Source of the DNA: JBMOMT01 sp049324835
GTDB taxonomy: Bacteria; Chloroflexota; Anaerolineae; CAYNKW01
Direction of reading: 5' to 3'
NCBI GenBank assembly: GCA_049324835.1
Contig: JBMOMT010000070.1
Span: 1 to 45,587, forward strand
Length of the DNA: 45,587 nt
Shown one piece after another: positions 1 to 7,084 of the stretch (within the stretch, counting starts at the first letter, position 1; every line of letters begins with the position of its first letter). The notes under the pieces were generated by a model that was not told the DNA's origin, made no database searches, and worked only from the letters and a program-made list of their open reading frames with translations. Position numbers and translations under genes: made by a program.

Positions 1-345
1 GCCGAACATGAGCGGCAGCGCCACGTTCTCCAGCGCTGTCAGTCGCGGCAGCAGGTTAAAGCTCTGGAAGACAAAACCCACCCGGCGGCGGCGATGGGCG
101 GTCAGGCCGCGCTCGTCCTCGGCGGTCAGGTGCACGCCATCCACCCAGATATCGCCCTCGGTGGGCCTGTCCAGGCCGCCGACCAGGTTGAGCACAGTGG
201 ATTTGCCCGAGCCGGAGGGGCCCACCAGGGCCACGAACTCGCCCTGCGCCACGGTCAGACTCACGCCGCGCAGGGCATCCACGTGGGCGCCGTCCATTTT
301 GTAACGGCGGTGCAGGTTGACGAGACGAATGGCCGGTTGGCTCAT
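1..345 (-). CDS. ABC transporter ATP-binding protein, LolD/MacB type (3' end beyond window)
   Basis: This is the N-terminal 115 residues of an ABC ATPase that runs off the left edge. The start ATG lies inside the stop of the upstream gene (ATGA overlap at 342-345), so the two are translationally coupled. The protein reads MSQPAIRLVNLHRRYKMDG, then the Walker A GPSGSGKST, then the Q-loop context GFVFQSFNLLPRLTALENV. That Q-loop region is typical of the LolD/MacB/FtsE family, whose ATPases drive MacB-type permeases for lipoprotein or peptide export and mechanotransmission. The Walker B, signature and permease gene would lie off the edge. It is the last visible gene of the operon that starts at 3847. 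The substrate cannot be told. Confidence 0.93.
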   Translation of the reverse strand, partial: MSQPAIRLVNLHRRYKMDGAHVDALRGVSLTVAQGEFVALVGPSGSGKSTVLNLVGGLDRPTEGDIWVDGVHLTAEDERGLTAHRRRRVGFVFQSFNLLPRLTALENVALPLMFG

Positions 346-1103
346 GGCTGTGGCGGCGGCCCGGCATCTTCCGGGATGGGCGGGCCATCGGGAATGCCGC
401 GCAGGTGCTGGCAGGAGACAAATTGTACGTCTTCCCAAACGTGGCCCTCGGCTTCAAAGGTGGGGATATCGCGTATCCAACGTTTTTGCTCCCGTTCGAT
501 ACGATAGATGTGCGGGCTGCCGTCGCACTTGAGCAGCACATGCACCGGCTGGCCTTTTTCGAACCTGGCCAAAAAACTCGCTTCGACGATGTGCACGTTG
601 CTCCAGCGATAGTGAAGGCGTTCAAAAGCCTCCATGCTGCTGATCCAGCGCAGCTTTTCGTCTTGCAGGACATAGATCTCGGGGCTGTTTTCGGCTTTCA
701 GCAGCAGGCCATCGCGGATGATGAGGGCGGCGCTGTCTGGCATCACGCGCGCCAGGCTGACACCGTGGCGGTTGATGGGCACGTTCACCAGCACGATGAA
801 AACCAGCAGGCCCACCGCCAGCCGCAACAGTGTGCGGCCCATCTGGCCGGCGGGCATCGGCGCCGGCGGCGGCAGGGTTTCTTGGGGTTCCTCCGGCTTG
901 GCGGTTTCAGGCCCGGCCTCGACGGTCTGAATCTCGGCAGCAGGCGGTTCTGGCTGCGGTGTGGCTGCCGCCGGCGCAGGGATCGGTTCCGGTGAAGGTG
1001 AGCCTGATCCGCCGCGAGCCTGCTGGCGGGCCAGCAGCGCATCGAGCAACAGATCGAGCCAAGAGTCCTCAGGGGAGGGCGTTTGAGGTTTTCGTTCGGT
1101 CAT
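342..1103 (-). CDS. Single-pass membrane protein with two tandem WI-type repeats
   Basis: A 253-residue protein of unknown function. The first 90 residues are low-complexity and rich in Pro, Ala and Glu, and probably cytoplasmic. One transmembrane helix follows at about residues 91-110, then an extracytoplasmic part. That part holds two copies of a roughly 32-residue unit, at about 142-173 (IYVLQDEKLRWISSMEAF) and 198-229 (IYRIEREQKRWIRDIPTF). Each contains an 'I-Y-x-hydrophobic...RWI...F...W-x-x-V' pattern. I recall this pattern in surface proteins of Chloroflexota and Actinobacteria, but the family is not experimentally defined. A GGGAGG ribosome site precedes the ATG. It lies 12 bp after the preceding gene and overlaps the ABC ATPase, which suggests an envelope role in the same export system. 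Confidence 0.8.
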   Translation of the reverse strand: MTERKPQTPSPEDSWLDLLLDALLARQQARGGSGSPSPEPIPAPAAATPQPEPPAAEIQTVEAGPETAKPEEPQETLPPPAPMPAGQMGRTLLRLAVGLLVFIVLVNVPINRHGVSLARVMPDSAALIIRDGLLLKAENSPEIYVLQDEKLRWISSMEAFERLHYRWSNVHIVEASFLARFEKGQPVHVLLKCDGSPHIYRIEREQKRWIRDIPTFEAEGHVWEDVQFVSCQHLRGIPDGPPIPEDAGPPPQP

Positions 1104-1115
1104 TTGTCACCTCCC

Positions 1116-1805
1116 TCACAACACGGTGAAAAAGCCCAATATCTCACCGATGCTGGCAAAGATATTGGCGTAAAAGTTGCCGCCCAACTGCCGAAACAGC
1201 TCAAAGGGCATGCTGGGCGCGCCGATGAATGGACGCAACGTCCAGGCCATCTGGCTGCCTACGAAGGCATAGACCACCACCCAGAATTGCATCACGCAGC
1301 CGCGCGCCCGCTCGCCTTCCTGACTTCCCGCCGAAACGACGCGCATGCCCTGGTTGAGGAACACCACGCCGATGCCGCCGCAGACGGCAAAGACGCCCAC
1401 GTTGAGCAATTTGAAAAACTGGTAATGGCTGGTGGTCAGCAGAAAAAAGAGCACGATGGGAGAAAAACTGAGCAGCAGCACCGACGTGACCGTGATGGCG
1501 GTGAGAATGAGCGCAAAGTTTTGCGTCAGGCTCTGGTTGGAGCCAAACAGCACGTTGAAAAAGTAGAGCGTGGGCGAGCAGATCACCAGTGTGGCCAAAA
1601 AGAGCACCGGCAGCTTGACCGCCGAGCTCAACGCCTGCCACAGGCTGTGGGTCGAGCCCATCACCGCGCCGTAGAGCATAAAAAAGATCACGCTGGAGAG
1701 GAGCATGGCGCGGGTCTTTTCGCTCAGGCCGATGCCCTCTCGGATCTCGATGAAGAACCTTCGCCGGTTGCGTAGAATGGTTTCGACGATGGACAGATCG
1801 TTCAT
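1116..1805 (-). CDS. Polytopic membrane protein (YIP1-like appearance)
   Basis: A 229-residue integral membrane protein with about five or six hydrophobic segments: roughly 35-50, 65-90, 95-125, 130-150, 170-190 and 205-225. It has a short charged cytoplasmic N-terminus with an ETILRNRRRFF segment. The helix pattern resembles YIP1-family or 'actin-binding WH2-like' hypothetical membrane proteins of Chloroflexota. I see no catalytic motif. An AAAGGAG site precedes the ATG. It is followed after 12 bp by the single-pass protein gene and preceded by a 130-bp gap holding palindromic repeat copy 1. It probably belongs to the same transcript as the ABC ATPase, and its function is unknown. Confidence 0.75.
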   Translation of the reverse strand: MNDLSIVETILRNRRRFFIEIREGIGLSEKTRAMLLSSVIFFMLYGAVMGSTHSLWQALSSAVKLPVLFLATLVICSPTLYFFNVLFGSNQSLTQNFALILTAITVTSVLLLSFSPIVLFFLLTTSHYQFFKLLNVGVFAVCGGIGVVFLNQGMRVVSAGSQEGERARGCVMQFWVVVYAFVGSQMAWTLRPFIGAPSMPFELFRQLGGNFYANIFASIGEILGFFTVL

Positions 1806-1835
1806 GTTGTGTCTCCTTTTTTGTTTTTTCCCCGC

Positions 1836-1930
1836 AACTGCTCAGCCTACCCTCCCGCAGGCCTTTGTAGGGGCGCGGCATGCCGCGCCTGCCGCAATTT
1901 GGATTTTAGCCTGCGGGAGGGTGAGCAGTT
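1836..1930. repeat. Palindromic intergenic repeat, copy 1
   Basis: The left arm AACTGCTCAGCCTACCCTCC (continuing CGCAGGC) pairs with the right arm GCCTGCGGGAGGGTGAGCAG (continuing TT). The left arm has five extra bases (GCCTA) that would bulge. The interior contains a perfect 18-bp palindrome, GGCGCGGCATGCCGCGCC, at 1872-1889. The same arms occur at 32704-32825 and 41753-41893, and the core occurs at 36386-36560. It lies between two genes of one operon, so it would form a large hairpin in the mRNA. Confidence 0.85.
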
Positions 1931-1935
1931 TCTTT

Positions 1936-2418
1936 TCACCAACGGATGGCTGATGCCAGGACAAAAACGATCGTCATGGTCCAAAAAAGTCCCCACGAGA
2001 TCAGAGCATAACGCCAGCGCTCGAGCTTGAGCAGCGGCACCAGCAGCGCCGCCATCGCCACCGCCCAGAAGGCAGGCCGCACCAGCACCTGTTGCCAGCC
2101 GATGGTCGTGCCGTCGGGGGCAAAGACGAGCCAGCGCAGGGCCAGCGCCAGCAGCACCGGCAGCCCGGCAGCGATGACGGCGTCGGCGGTGGCCCAACCG
2201 GCGTGGGCCGCCTGCAGCGCCCGCCCCACCTCCTGGCCCAACCCAAAACGAGTCGCTGCCTGAGCCAGCGCCTCCTGGCGACTGGCGCCGGCCGCCATCG
2301 CGGCGGCGACGATCTCTTGTAGATGATCCCGCAGCTCGTCCAGCACGTCTTGTTCGGTCTCTTTATCCAGTTCCAGTTCGAGCCGGATCTGGTCTAGCAG
2401 CTCTTCGATGTCGTTCAT
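1936..2418 (-). CDS. HAAS-domain membrane protein paired with PadR
   Basis: A 160-residue protein. Residues 1-70 form a helical HAAS-type domain (HTH-associated alpha-helical signalling; 'IEELLDQIRLELELDKE' and 'DVLDELRDHLQEIV'). Three hydrophobic helices follow at about 80-98, 110-128 and 137-156. Proteins with this domain are commonly encoded directly after PadR regulators and are thought to transmit membrane or transporter status to them. Its ATG overlaps the PadR stop codon (ATGA at 2415-2418), so the pair is translationally coupled. The length is short for the group, with just a HAAS domain plus a small membrane domain. The partner relationship is inferred from context and family habit. 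Confidence 0.85.
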   Translation of the reverse strand: MNDIEELLDQIRLELELDKETEQDVLDELRDHLQEIVAAAMAAGASRQEALAQAATRFGLGQEVGRALQAAHAGWATADAVIAAGLPVLLALALRWLVFAPDGTTIGWQQVLVRPAFWAVAMAALLVPLLKLERWRYALISWGLFWTMTIVFVLASAIRW

Positions 2419-2768
2419 GAGGTGGGCCTGGGAACCGTCCCCAACATCTGATCCATGGTGGTGCTAAAGACACGCCACTGAGCCAGCTCCTCTTTTAAAC
2501 GCCGCTGACCGGTCTCGGTCAGGCTGTAGAGCTTGCGGCGGCGCGTGCCGGGTTTGCCTTCCCACTGGCTGCGCAGCAACCCCTCACGCTCCATCTGGTG
2601 CAGCCTGGGATAAACCAGCCCTTCTTTGAATTCGAAATAACCGTCGCTGCGCTGTTCCAGGTCCTGGATGATCTGATAACCGTGTAACGGTTCACCAGCA
2701 TCCGCCAACAGTTTCAAGATCATGACCGTGGTCGTGCCCTTGCGCATCTGCTGTTGGACAGAAGACAT
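2415..2768 (-). CDS. PadR-family transcriptional regulator
   Basis: A 117-residue winged-helix repressor. The start MSSVQQQMRKG is chosen because GGAGGAG lies just upstream at 2771-2777; a longer reading would overlap the preceding lipoprotein gene. The PadR N-terminal domain is clear: MILKLLADAGEPLHGYQIIQ, then an EGLVYPRLHQMEREGLL recognition and wing region, then RRKLYSLTETGQRRL. PadR proteins bind palindromic operators and repress membrane-transport operons until a ligand or stress releases them. The gene lies 20 bp after the lipoprotein and overlaps the HAAS partner. It probably controls its own operon through the palindromic promoter at 3869-3928. Confidence 0.92.
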   Translation of the reverse strand: MSSVQQQMRKGTTTVMILKLLADAGEPLHGYQIIQDLEQRSDGYFEFKEGLVYPRLHQMEREGLLRSQWEGKPGTRRRKLYSLTETGQRRLKEELAQWRVFSTTMDQMLGTVPRPTS

Positions 2769-2788
2769 CTCTCCTCCTTGCAGCGAGT

Positions 2789-3847
2789 CTATTCGAGCGA
2801 TTCCGCAATCGTGACCAGTTCCTCTTTTTCGACCCGACCCAGGACGTAAAAGTAACGCCCGGCTTCTTGCCAGCTCAAAAAACCGCTGCTTGTGACCTGG
2901 TCGATGACGAGCTCGGCCTGCACGCCGCGCACGGCCACCTCTTCTGACACGCCCAGGGGGCCGGGAGGCAACCGTTTTGACGACTGGGCCACTGTAAAAC
3001 TGACCCCGTTCCAATCGTAGACCAGCAGGAAAGCTCCCTTGACGGCCAGCACGTCGACCAGTGTCGCCCCTTCGGAGGGATAGGTTGGCAGCAGCAGGTC
3101 GAAATCGGCCTGGGCCTGAGCCTCATCCAGTGTGAGATGTTGTGGCTGCTCCGCATCCACCTGGACCACCTCGACGCCAGCCGGCGCCTCGAAGGCAAAG
3201 ATGGCTTCATCCAGGCCAGGGTTCAACTCGAACGACGTGACCTCCAGCGTGCCTTCGCCGATGTTGGGCGCAACGACGTGGGCCTTGAGCACGACCCACC
3301 GCTCCTGATCGACCCACAGTGTGGCCGTGCCGGTCACAGGCCAGCGGTTTTCTTCACCTTCTTTGGGTTGCAAACTCAGCTTGTGGGTCTCGACGCCGGC
3401 GATCTTTTCCTCGCCCAACAACTCGACCGCACTCTGATCCAGCACCTGCCGGATCACACCGTCCATGTCCTCGATGAACACTTGCAGGTCCATGGCTTCC
3501 TCGCCAACGGCGGCGATGGTCACGCTGTTGTTGGCCGGGGTGTAAAACCAGACCGTCTGGCCGTCGCTGACGCTCACCAGCCCCTCGAACTCGGGACGAT
3601 CCGTTTCCAACACCTCGACGCGCCCCTTGTTGGGCTGTTGTTGCCACACCTCAGCCACCACCCGCACCGATTCACCCTGCACGTTGGCTGTAGCCTCCAC
3701 GATGGCATGTGCGTCGTTGGTGCTGGCAACCACTTTTTGCATCTGGGCGACAATTTCTTCGGCGGTGGGTTTTTGAGCGCAACCGCCGGCTGTCAGAACC
3801 ACCAGGCTTACGAGCCCGATCAGGCTCATCAGCGTTTTTCTGGACAT
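2789..3847 (-). CDS. LolA/LppX-like outer-envelope lipoprotein
   Basis: A 352-residue secreted lipoprotein. The N-terminus MSRKTLMSLIGLVSLVVLTA is a signal peptide ending in the lipobox T-A-G-G-C, which predicts Cys23 as the lipidated residue. The body looks like an outer-membrane lipoprotein-sorting or MucB/RseB-type beta-sandwich, with repeated 'VEATANVQGESVRVVAEVW', 'DGQTVWFYTPANNS' and 'AGVETHKLSLQPKEG' strands. Residues from about 235 form a second domain resembling DUF4367, with 'FLLVYDWNGVSFTVAQS'. It is the first gene of the PadR/ABC operon with an AAAGGAG site before ATG. A partner role in envelope lipid or lipoprotein handling with the ABC system is inferred. Confidence 0.82.
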   Translation of the reverse strand: MSRKTLMSLIGLVSLVVLTAGGCAQKPTAEEIVAQMQKVVASTNDAHAIVEATANVQGESVRVVAEVWQQQPNKGRVEVLETDRPEFEGLVSVSDGQTVWFYTPANNSVTIAAVGEEAMDLQVFIEDMDGVIRQVLDQSAVELLGEEKIAGVETHKLSLQPKEGEENRWPVTGTATLWVDQERWVVLKAHVVAPNIGEGTLEVTSFELNPGLDEAIFAFEAPAGVEVVQVDAEQPQHLTLDEAQAQADFDLLLPTYPSEGATLVDVLAVKGAFLLVYDWNGVSFTVAQSSKRLPPGPLGVSEEVAVRGVQAELVIDQVTSSGFLSWQEAGRYFYVLGRVEKEELVTIAESLE

Positions 3848-3868
3848 CGCTGACTCCTTTCTATGTTC

Positions 3869-3920
3869 AATACCTTATAAAATTGGGTATTCACAGGGAA
3901 GTATAACATACTAAGGTATT
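3869..3920. promoter_or_regulatory. Candidate PadR operator
   Basis: Inverted copies of ATACCTTA / TAAGGTAT bracket the -10 box: ATACCTT at 3870-3876 and AAGGTAT at 3913-3919 on the plus strand, with a further GGGTATT at 3885-3891. The arrangement lies between -35 and the ribosome site, suited to autorepression by the operon's own PadR. The binding assignment is inference. Confidence 0.45.
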
Positions 3921-3928
3921 TTTGTCAA
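3900..3928 (-). promoter_or_regulatory. Promoter of the PadR/ABC operon
   Basis: On the minus strand TTGACA (3923-3928), a 17-bp spacer and TATACT (3900-3905) form a near-consensus sigma-70 promoter about 50 bp before the lipoprotein ATG. The -35 box overlaps the stop codon of the VanZ-like gene. Confidence 0.8.
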
Positions 3929-4350
3929 GACCTTTTTGGAGGGGCAAAACGCCTCACCCAAGAGTGTGCCAGTCGCAAACCCAGGCCGGCGCCGGCGGCG
4001 TCGATGAGCAGATCGGGCAGGTTGCCACTGCGCCCCGGTACAAAGGTCTGATGATACTCGTCGCTGAGGGCATAGAGCATGGTCAGAAAAAAGGCCACGG
4101 CCAGTGTATAACGTCGCCGTGTGTGCTGGCGCGCCAGCGCCCGACACCAGAGGAGGGCCAGGGTAGCGTAGCCGATGACATGACCGATCACGCCGACGGC
4201 TTCTTGCTGCCAGGATTGGGCCATGGTAAAGGGTTGGGGCTGATCGGAGAACCAGTAGATGAGGCCCATCCAGACCAGGAGCGGCAGCCAGTGGGTGAGC
4301 AACGATCGATGGCGAAACTGCCCCAGTGCAGCGTCAATGAGGGAGGGCAA
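3925..4350 (-). CDS. VanZ-like membrane protein
   Basis: A 141-residue small membrane protein with four hydrophobic segments (about 20-35, 57-70, 80-98, 113-130). It has the VanZ-family hallmarks: the N-terminal 'WMGLIYWFSDQP', a conserved His in 'GHVIGYATLALLW', and 'LYALSDEYHQTFVPGRSG' followed by 'DLLIDAAGAGLG'. VanZ relatives are linked to teicoplanin resistance and more widely to envelope polymer modification; the biochemical activity is not settled. Its start overlaps the last 17 bp of the glycosyltransferase gene, so the two are probably cotranscribed and may act on the same surface glycan. Confidence 0.88.
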   Translation of the reverse strand: MPSLIDAALGQFRHRSLLTHWLPLLVWMGLIYWFSDQPQPFTMAQSWQQEAVGVIGHVIGYATLALLWCRALARQHTRRRYTLAVAFFLTMLYALSDEYHQTFVPGRSGNLPDLLIDAAGAGLGLRLAHSWVRRFAPPKRS

Positions 4351-5533
4351 GGGTTTTCTCCTGCTCGCCGCGGTAGGCCTGCTCCACGCGCGGAGCCAGT
4401 CGCTCCCAGGTAAAGCCCTGTTGGATGCGGCGTTGTGCGCCGCCGCCTAACCGATGGCGCAGTGCGGCATCGTCTAGCAGGCCGATGACGGCGGCGGCAA
4501 ACGCGGCCTCGTCGCCTGGCGGCATCAGCAGGCCAGAGACGCCGTGCTCGATGGTCACGCTGTTCTGTCCCACCGCCTCGGCCACCAGCGGCAGGCCGGC
4601 GGCCATCAGCTCCAGCAGCTTGACGGCGCATTTGGCGCGGTTGACCAGCGTATCGTCAAAGGGATACACGGCCACGTCGGCGCGGGCGAAATAGCCGGGC
4701 AGGGCCGCCGTCTCGACCCAGCCGACGTATTCCAGCGCCTCGGATAGCCCTGCCTGGCGGCACAATTCCAAAAAGCGTGTCTCCTCGTCGAACAGCCCTT
4801 TGCCCATCACCAAAAAACGCGCCTGGGGCCGCGCGAGGTGTATTCGGTGGAAAATCCGAACCAGGCGTTCGAGATCGAACTCGAAGAAGCGGGTGTACAA
4901 CAGGGTGGTTTGGCCCTCCCTTTGCTCTGCGCACGATTGGCGCTGGGCAATTTGTGATGTGCACACTCCGTTCGGCACATACCACACCTGCTCTGATGGC
5001 ACGCCCAGGCTCCAGACGATGCTTTCCAACGTTTGGCTGGCAACGGTCAGGGCGTCGTGATGACGCAGGCCCCAACGCTCCTGCCAGGCGAAAAAATGCT
5101 TCTGCAGCGGGGTGTAGGCTTCCAGATCGTTCCATCCTCCAAAGCCTTCCCAATCATCGGCGTCTACCACCAGGCGGGCGCGGATCAGGCCCAGCTTTTT
5201 GAGCTGCCACAGGAGCCAGGCGGCCAGCCCGGCGTAGGCTTTGGGTTTAAAGCTGTGGATCACGTCAGGCCGCAACGCCACCGCCCGGCGCACCAATCGC
5301 CAGCTGAGGCTCAGATGCCACAACAGCGGCGCGCGGGGCGGCAACGCAACGTTCTCCACTGTCACACCATCTTCGACCCAGATCTGGCCGCTGTGCTCCG
5401 GATTACCCCACGGCGGCAGCAGCAGCGTCACCTGGTGGCCACGCTCTGCCAGTGCTTTGGCCAGCGGCAGCGCACGCACGCTCATGGTTCCTTTGGGGCG
5501 CAGGCCGAACGGCCCGATCATGACCACGCGCAT
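4334..5533 (-). CDS. Glycosyltransferase, GT4-like (GT-B fold)
   Basis: A 399-residue protein. The start MRVVMIGPFGLRPKGTMSVR is chosen because GGAGC lies just upstream and a promoter lies at 5552-5580; the longer open frame continues through the promoter. The N-terminal Rossmann half has the glycine-rich entry and 'ALPLAKALAERGHQVTLLLPP'. The C-terminal half has the donor-binding region 'YFARADVAVYPFDDT', then 'KLLELMAAGLPLVAEAVGQ' and 'GVSGLLMPPGDEAAFA', as in family 4 retaining enzymes. It transfers a nucleotide-activated sugar to an unknown acceptor in lipid, polysaccharide or cell-surface glycan synthesis. It is the first gene of a two-gene unit with the VanZ-like protein. Confidence 0.88.
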   Translation of the reverse strand: MRVVMIGPFGLRPKGTMSVRALPLAKALAERGHQVTLLLPPWGNPEHSGQIWVEDGVTVENVALPPRAPLLWHLSLSWRLVRRAVALRPDVIHSFKPKAYAGLAAWLLWQLKKLGLIRARLVVDADDWEGFGGWNDLEAYTPLQKHFFAWQERWGLRHHDALTVASQTLESIVWSLGVPSEQVWYVPNGVCTSQIAQRQSCAEQREGQTTLLYTRFFEFDLERLVRIFHRIHLARPQARFLVMGKGLFDEETRFLELCRQAGLSEALEYVGWVETAALPGYFARADVAVYPFDDTLVNRAKCAVKLLELMAAGLPLVAEAVGQNSVTIEHGVSGLLMPPGDEAAFAAAVIGLLDDAALRHRLGGGAQRRIQQGFTWERLAPRVEQAYRGEQEKTLALPH

Positions 5534-5551
5534 TGGAGCTCCTTGATCGAC

Positions 5552-5580
5552 ATTATAACGCACAACAGGCGAGGGAGCAA
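5552..5580 (-). promoter_or_regulatory. Promoter of the glycosyltransferase gene
   Basis: Minus strand TTGCTC (5575-5580), 17-bp spacer, perfect TATAAT (5552-5557), 19 bp before the ATG. Confidence 0.7.
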
Positions 5581-5586
5581 GAAAAC

Positions 5587-5615
5587 GGCCACGTCTGTTT
5601 AGAAACAGCGTGGCC
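5587..5615 (-). terminator. Terminator of the DUF433 gene
   Basis: The stem GGCCACG/CGTGGCC, extended by CTGTTT/AAACAG, is followed on the minus strand by GTTTTCTT. It lies 42 bp after the DUF433 stop and just upstream of the next promoter. Confidence 0.65.
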
Positions 5616-5657
5616 AGGCTCAAAGAGGTTCGCGGGTTAATGCTGAGGTCGCGGCCT

Positions 5658-5852
5658 CTATTTTTGCTGATCGTGATGAGCCAGAGCGGCTTTGACGTCT
5701 TCCACGCTGAGGTCGGGGTACACGGCCACGATCTCCTCCGGTCCCAGGCCGGCCTCGACCCACTGTATGATAGCCGATAGCGGCACCGTTGTGCCTTCCA
5801 GATACGGCTCACCCAGGAATTTTTCCGAGTCTACCAGGATCTGCCTGGCCAT
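5658..5852 (-). CDS. DUF433 protein (antitoxin-like winged helix)
   Basis: A 64-residue protein, MARQILVDSEKFLGEPYLEG... The start is chosen because GGGAGG precedes this ATG and the promoter at 5911-5939 falls within the longer open frame. It has the DUF433 pattern: 'GEPYLEGTTVPLSAIIQWVE' followed by 'GLGPEEIVAVYPDLSVEDVKAAL'. DUF433 proteins are small Vap-type antitoxin-like DNA-binding proteins often next to PIN or DUF5615 toxins. No toxin gene follows here; the next gene is a glycosyltransferase with its own promoter. It is therefore a solitary copy whose partner is elsewhere or lost. Confidence 0.85.
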   Translation of the reverse strand: MARQILVDSEKFLGEPYLEGTTVPLSAIIQWVEAGLGPEEIVAVYPDLSVEDVKAALAHHDQQK

Positions 5853-5910
5853 ACCCCCCTCCCATCGAGTGAATGCCTTCCCGCCTGTCCGGCAAAGGCG
5901 GCTGGAGCCC

Positions 5911-5939
5911 ATTATACCGTCTGCCGGCGCTTTTGGCAA
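5911..5939 (-). promoter_or_regulatory. Promoter of the DUF433 gene
   Basis: Minus strand TTGCCA (5934-5939), 17-bp spacer, TATAAT (5911-5916), about 60 bp before the ATG. Confidence 0.75.
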
Positions 5940-6043
5940 GACAAAGGCCCGCTCTCGACAATCACTGGCGTGAACCCTGGAGATGTGCTACAATCGCTGT
6001 GTAAAGATCTGATTCGACCAGGGGGGCCGACTTGGAGGAAAAT

Positions 6044-6814
6044 ATGATTCGCGCCGTGATTTTTGATCTGGGTGGCACGCTGCTGGAATACAAACTGTCG
6101 GGCGCCGATTGGGTGCAGTTCGAGTCGGTGGGGGCCGGGGCTGCTTACGATTACCTGGCCGGACAGCGCCTGGTGTTGCCGTCGCGTGAGCGGTTTGTGG
6201 CTCACACCGTGGAGCAGGTGCAAACGCGATGGCGACAGGTCACCGAGAACGGCGGCAACCTGCGTCTGGCCGACTTGTTGTGTGATGTCTGCGCCGGGTA
6301 TGGCCTGGCGCTCTCTTTCGAGCAAGTGGACAGGGCCGTGTGGTGTTATGTGCAGCCGCTCAGTGCGCAGGTACAGCCGCTGCCGGGCGCAGCCGAGACG
6401 TTGCACAAGCTGAGGCAGCGTGGCCTCAAGATCGGTTTGATCTCCAATACCATGTGGCCGGGTTGTTATCATCTGGCCGACCTGGCGCGCCACGGTTTGG
6501 ACGGCTGTTTTCATCACACCCTCTTTTCCGCCGATGTGGGAGTGTGGAAGCCCCACGCCCAGGTTTTCCAGCGGTCGCTGGCGGCACTGGGGGTGGCCCC
6601 TCACGAGGCGGTCTTTGTGGGCGATTTTTTGCCGCACGATATCGCTGGGGCGCAGGGTGTGGGCATGCGAGGCGTGCACATTGTTACCAACACCTTTGCC
6701 GCCGATAGTGTGTTGCCGGATGGCCGCATCTATGCGCTGGCCGAGCTGCCGGAATTACTTGCCCGTTGGCAGGCATCATCGGCGCAGGTGTTCGTGGGTG
6801 GAGAAGAATCGTAG
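6044..6814 (+). CDS. HAD-family hydrolase
   Basis: A 256-residue haloacid-dehalogenase-superfamily phosphatase. ATG 6044 is chosen over the in-frame TTG at 6032 because GGAGGA (6034-6039) is spaced for the ATG. Motif I is FDLGGTLLEY: nucleophile Asp8, with Gly10 where phosphatases usually have Asp, a variant seen in several HAD-IA members. Motif II is 'GLISNT'. Motif III is Lys in 'VWKPHAQVF', and motif IV is 'VFVGDFLPHDIAGA'. The helical cap lies between about residues 15 and 105. It probably dephosphorylates a small metabolite, but the substrate is unknown. The missing second Asp leaves the general acid uncertain. It stands alone, with two hairpins downstream. Confidence 0.85.
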   Translation: MIRAVIFDLGGTLLEYKLSGADWVQFESVGAGAAYDYLAGQRLVLPSRERFVAHTVEQVQTRWRQVTENGGNLRLADLLCDVCAGYGLALSFEQVDRAVWCYVQPLSAQVQPLPGAAETLHKLRQRGLKIGLISNTMWPGCYHLADLARHGLDGCFHHTLFSADVGVWKPHAQVFQRSLAALGVAPHEAVFVGDFLPHDIAGAQGVGMRGVHIVTNTFAADSVLPDGRIYALAELPELLARWQASSAQVFVGGEES

Positions 6815-6895
6815 GGTAATCGTAGTTTTTGCGTCAAGTAAAATACACGACGATGTTGTATGATATACTCAGCTTCTTTTTCTCCTCCTTTTCGC

Positions 6896-6929
6896 GGAGA
6901 GCCGAGGGTTGGGGCCCCCTCGGCTCTCC
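6896..6929 (+). terminator. Hairpin downstream of the HAD gene
   Basis: The 13-bp stem GGAGAGCCGAGGG / CCCTCGGCTCTCC is followed by CAACTTTT. It is a plausible intrinsic terminator for the HAD gene, with a weak U-tract. Confidence 0.6.
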
Positions 6930-6949
6930 CAACTTTTGGGCCTATGCAG

Positions 6950-6983
6950 AAAAAAGGTCATTGCCAAAGCAATGACCTTTTTT
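6950..6983. terminator. Bidirectional intrinsic terminator
   Basis: The stem GGTCATTG / CAATGACC with loop CCAAAG is flanked by A6 on the left and T6 on the right. It can stop transcripts from both sides: the HAD gene and the lipoprotein ending at 7085. Confidence 0.9.
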
Positions 6984-7084
6984 GTCGCGTGCGTCGCTCG
7001 TCGATGTAGACCTGTCGGCCCGTGCTCCTAAACCCAGGTTGTGGTGATGGCGCTCCCGATTGCCTCGCTGATTGCTGTGACGTT

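Noticed and set aside
1083..1775. Long plus-strand open frame opposite the polytopic membrane protein
   Set aside because: It is a His/Glu/Arg-rich composition typical of the reverse of a hydrophobic gene, with no ribosome site or family feature. The minus strand is clearly coding.
2769..3014. N-terminal extension of PadR
   Set aside because: It overlaps the lipoprotein gene in another frame, and the PadR domain begins right after the later ATG with its own GGAGGAG.
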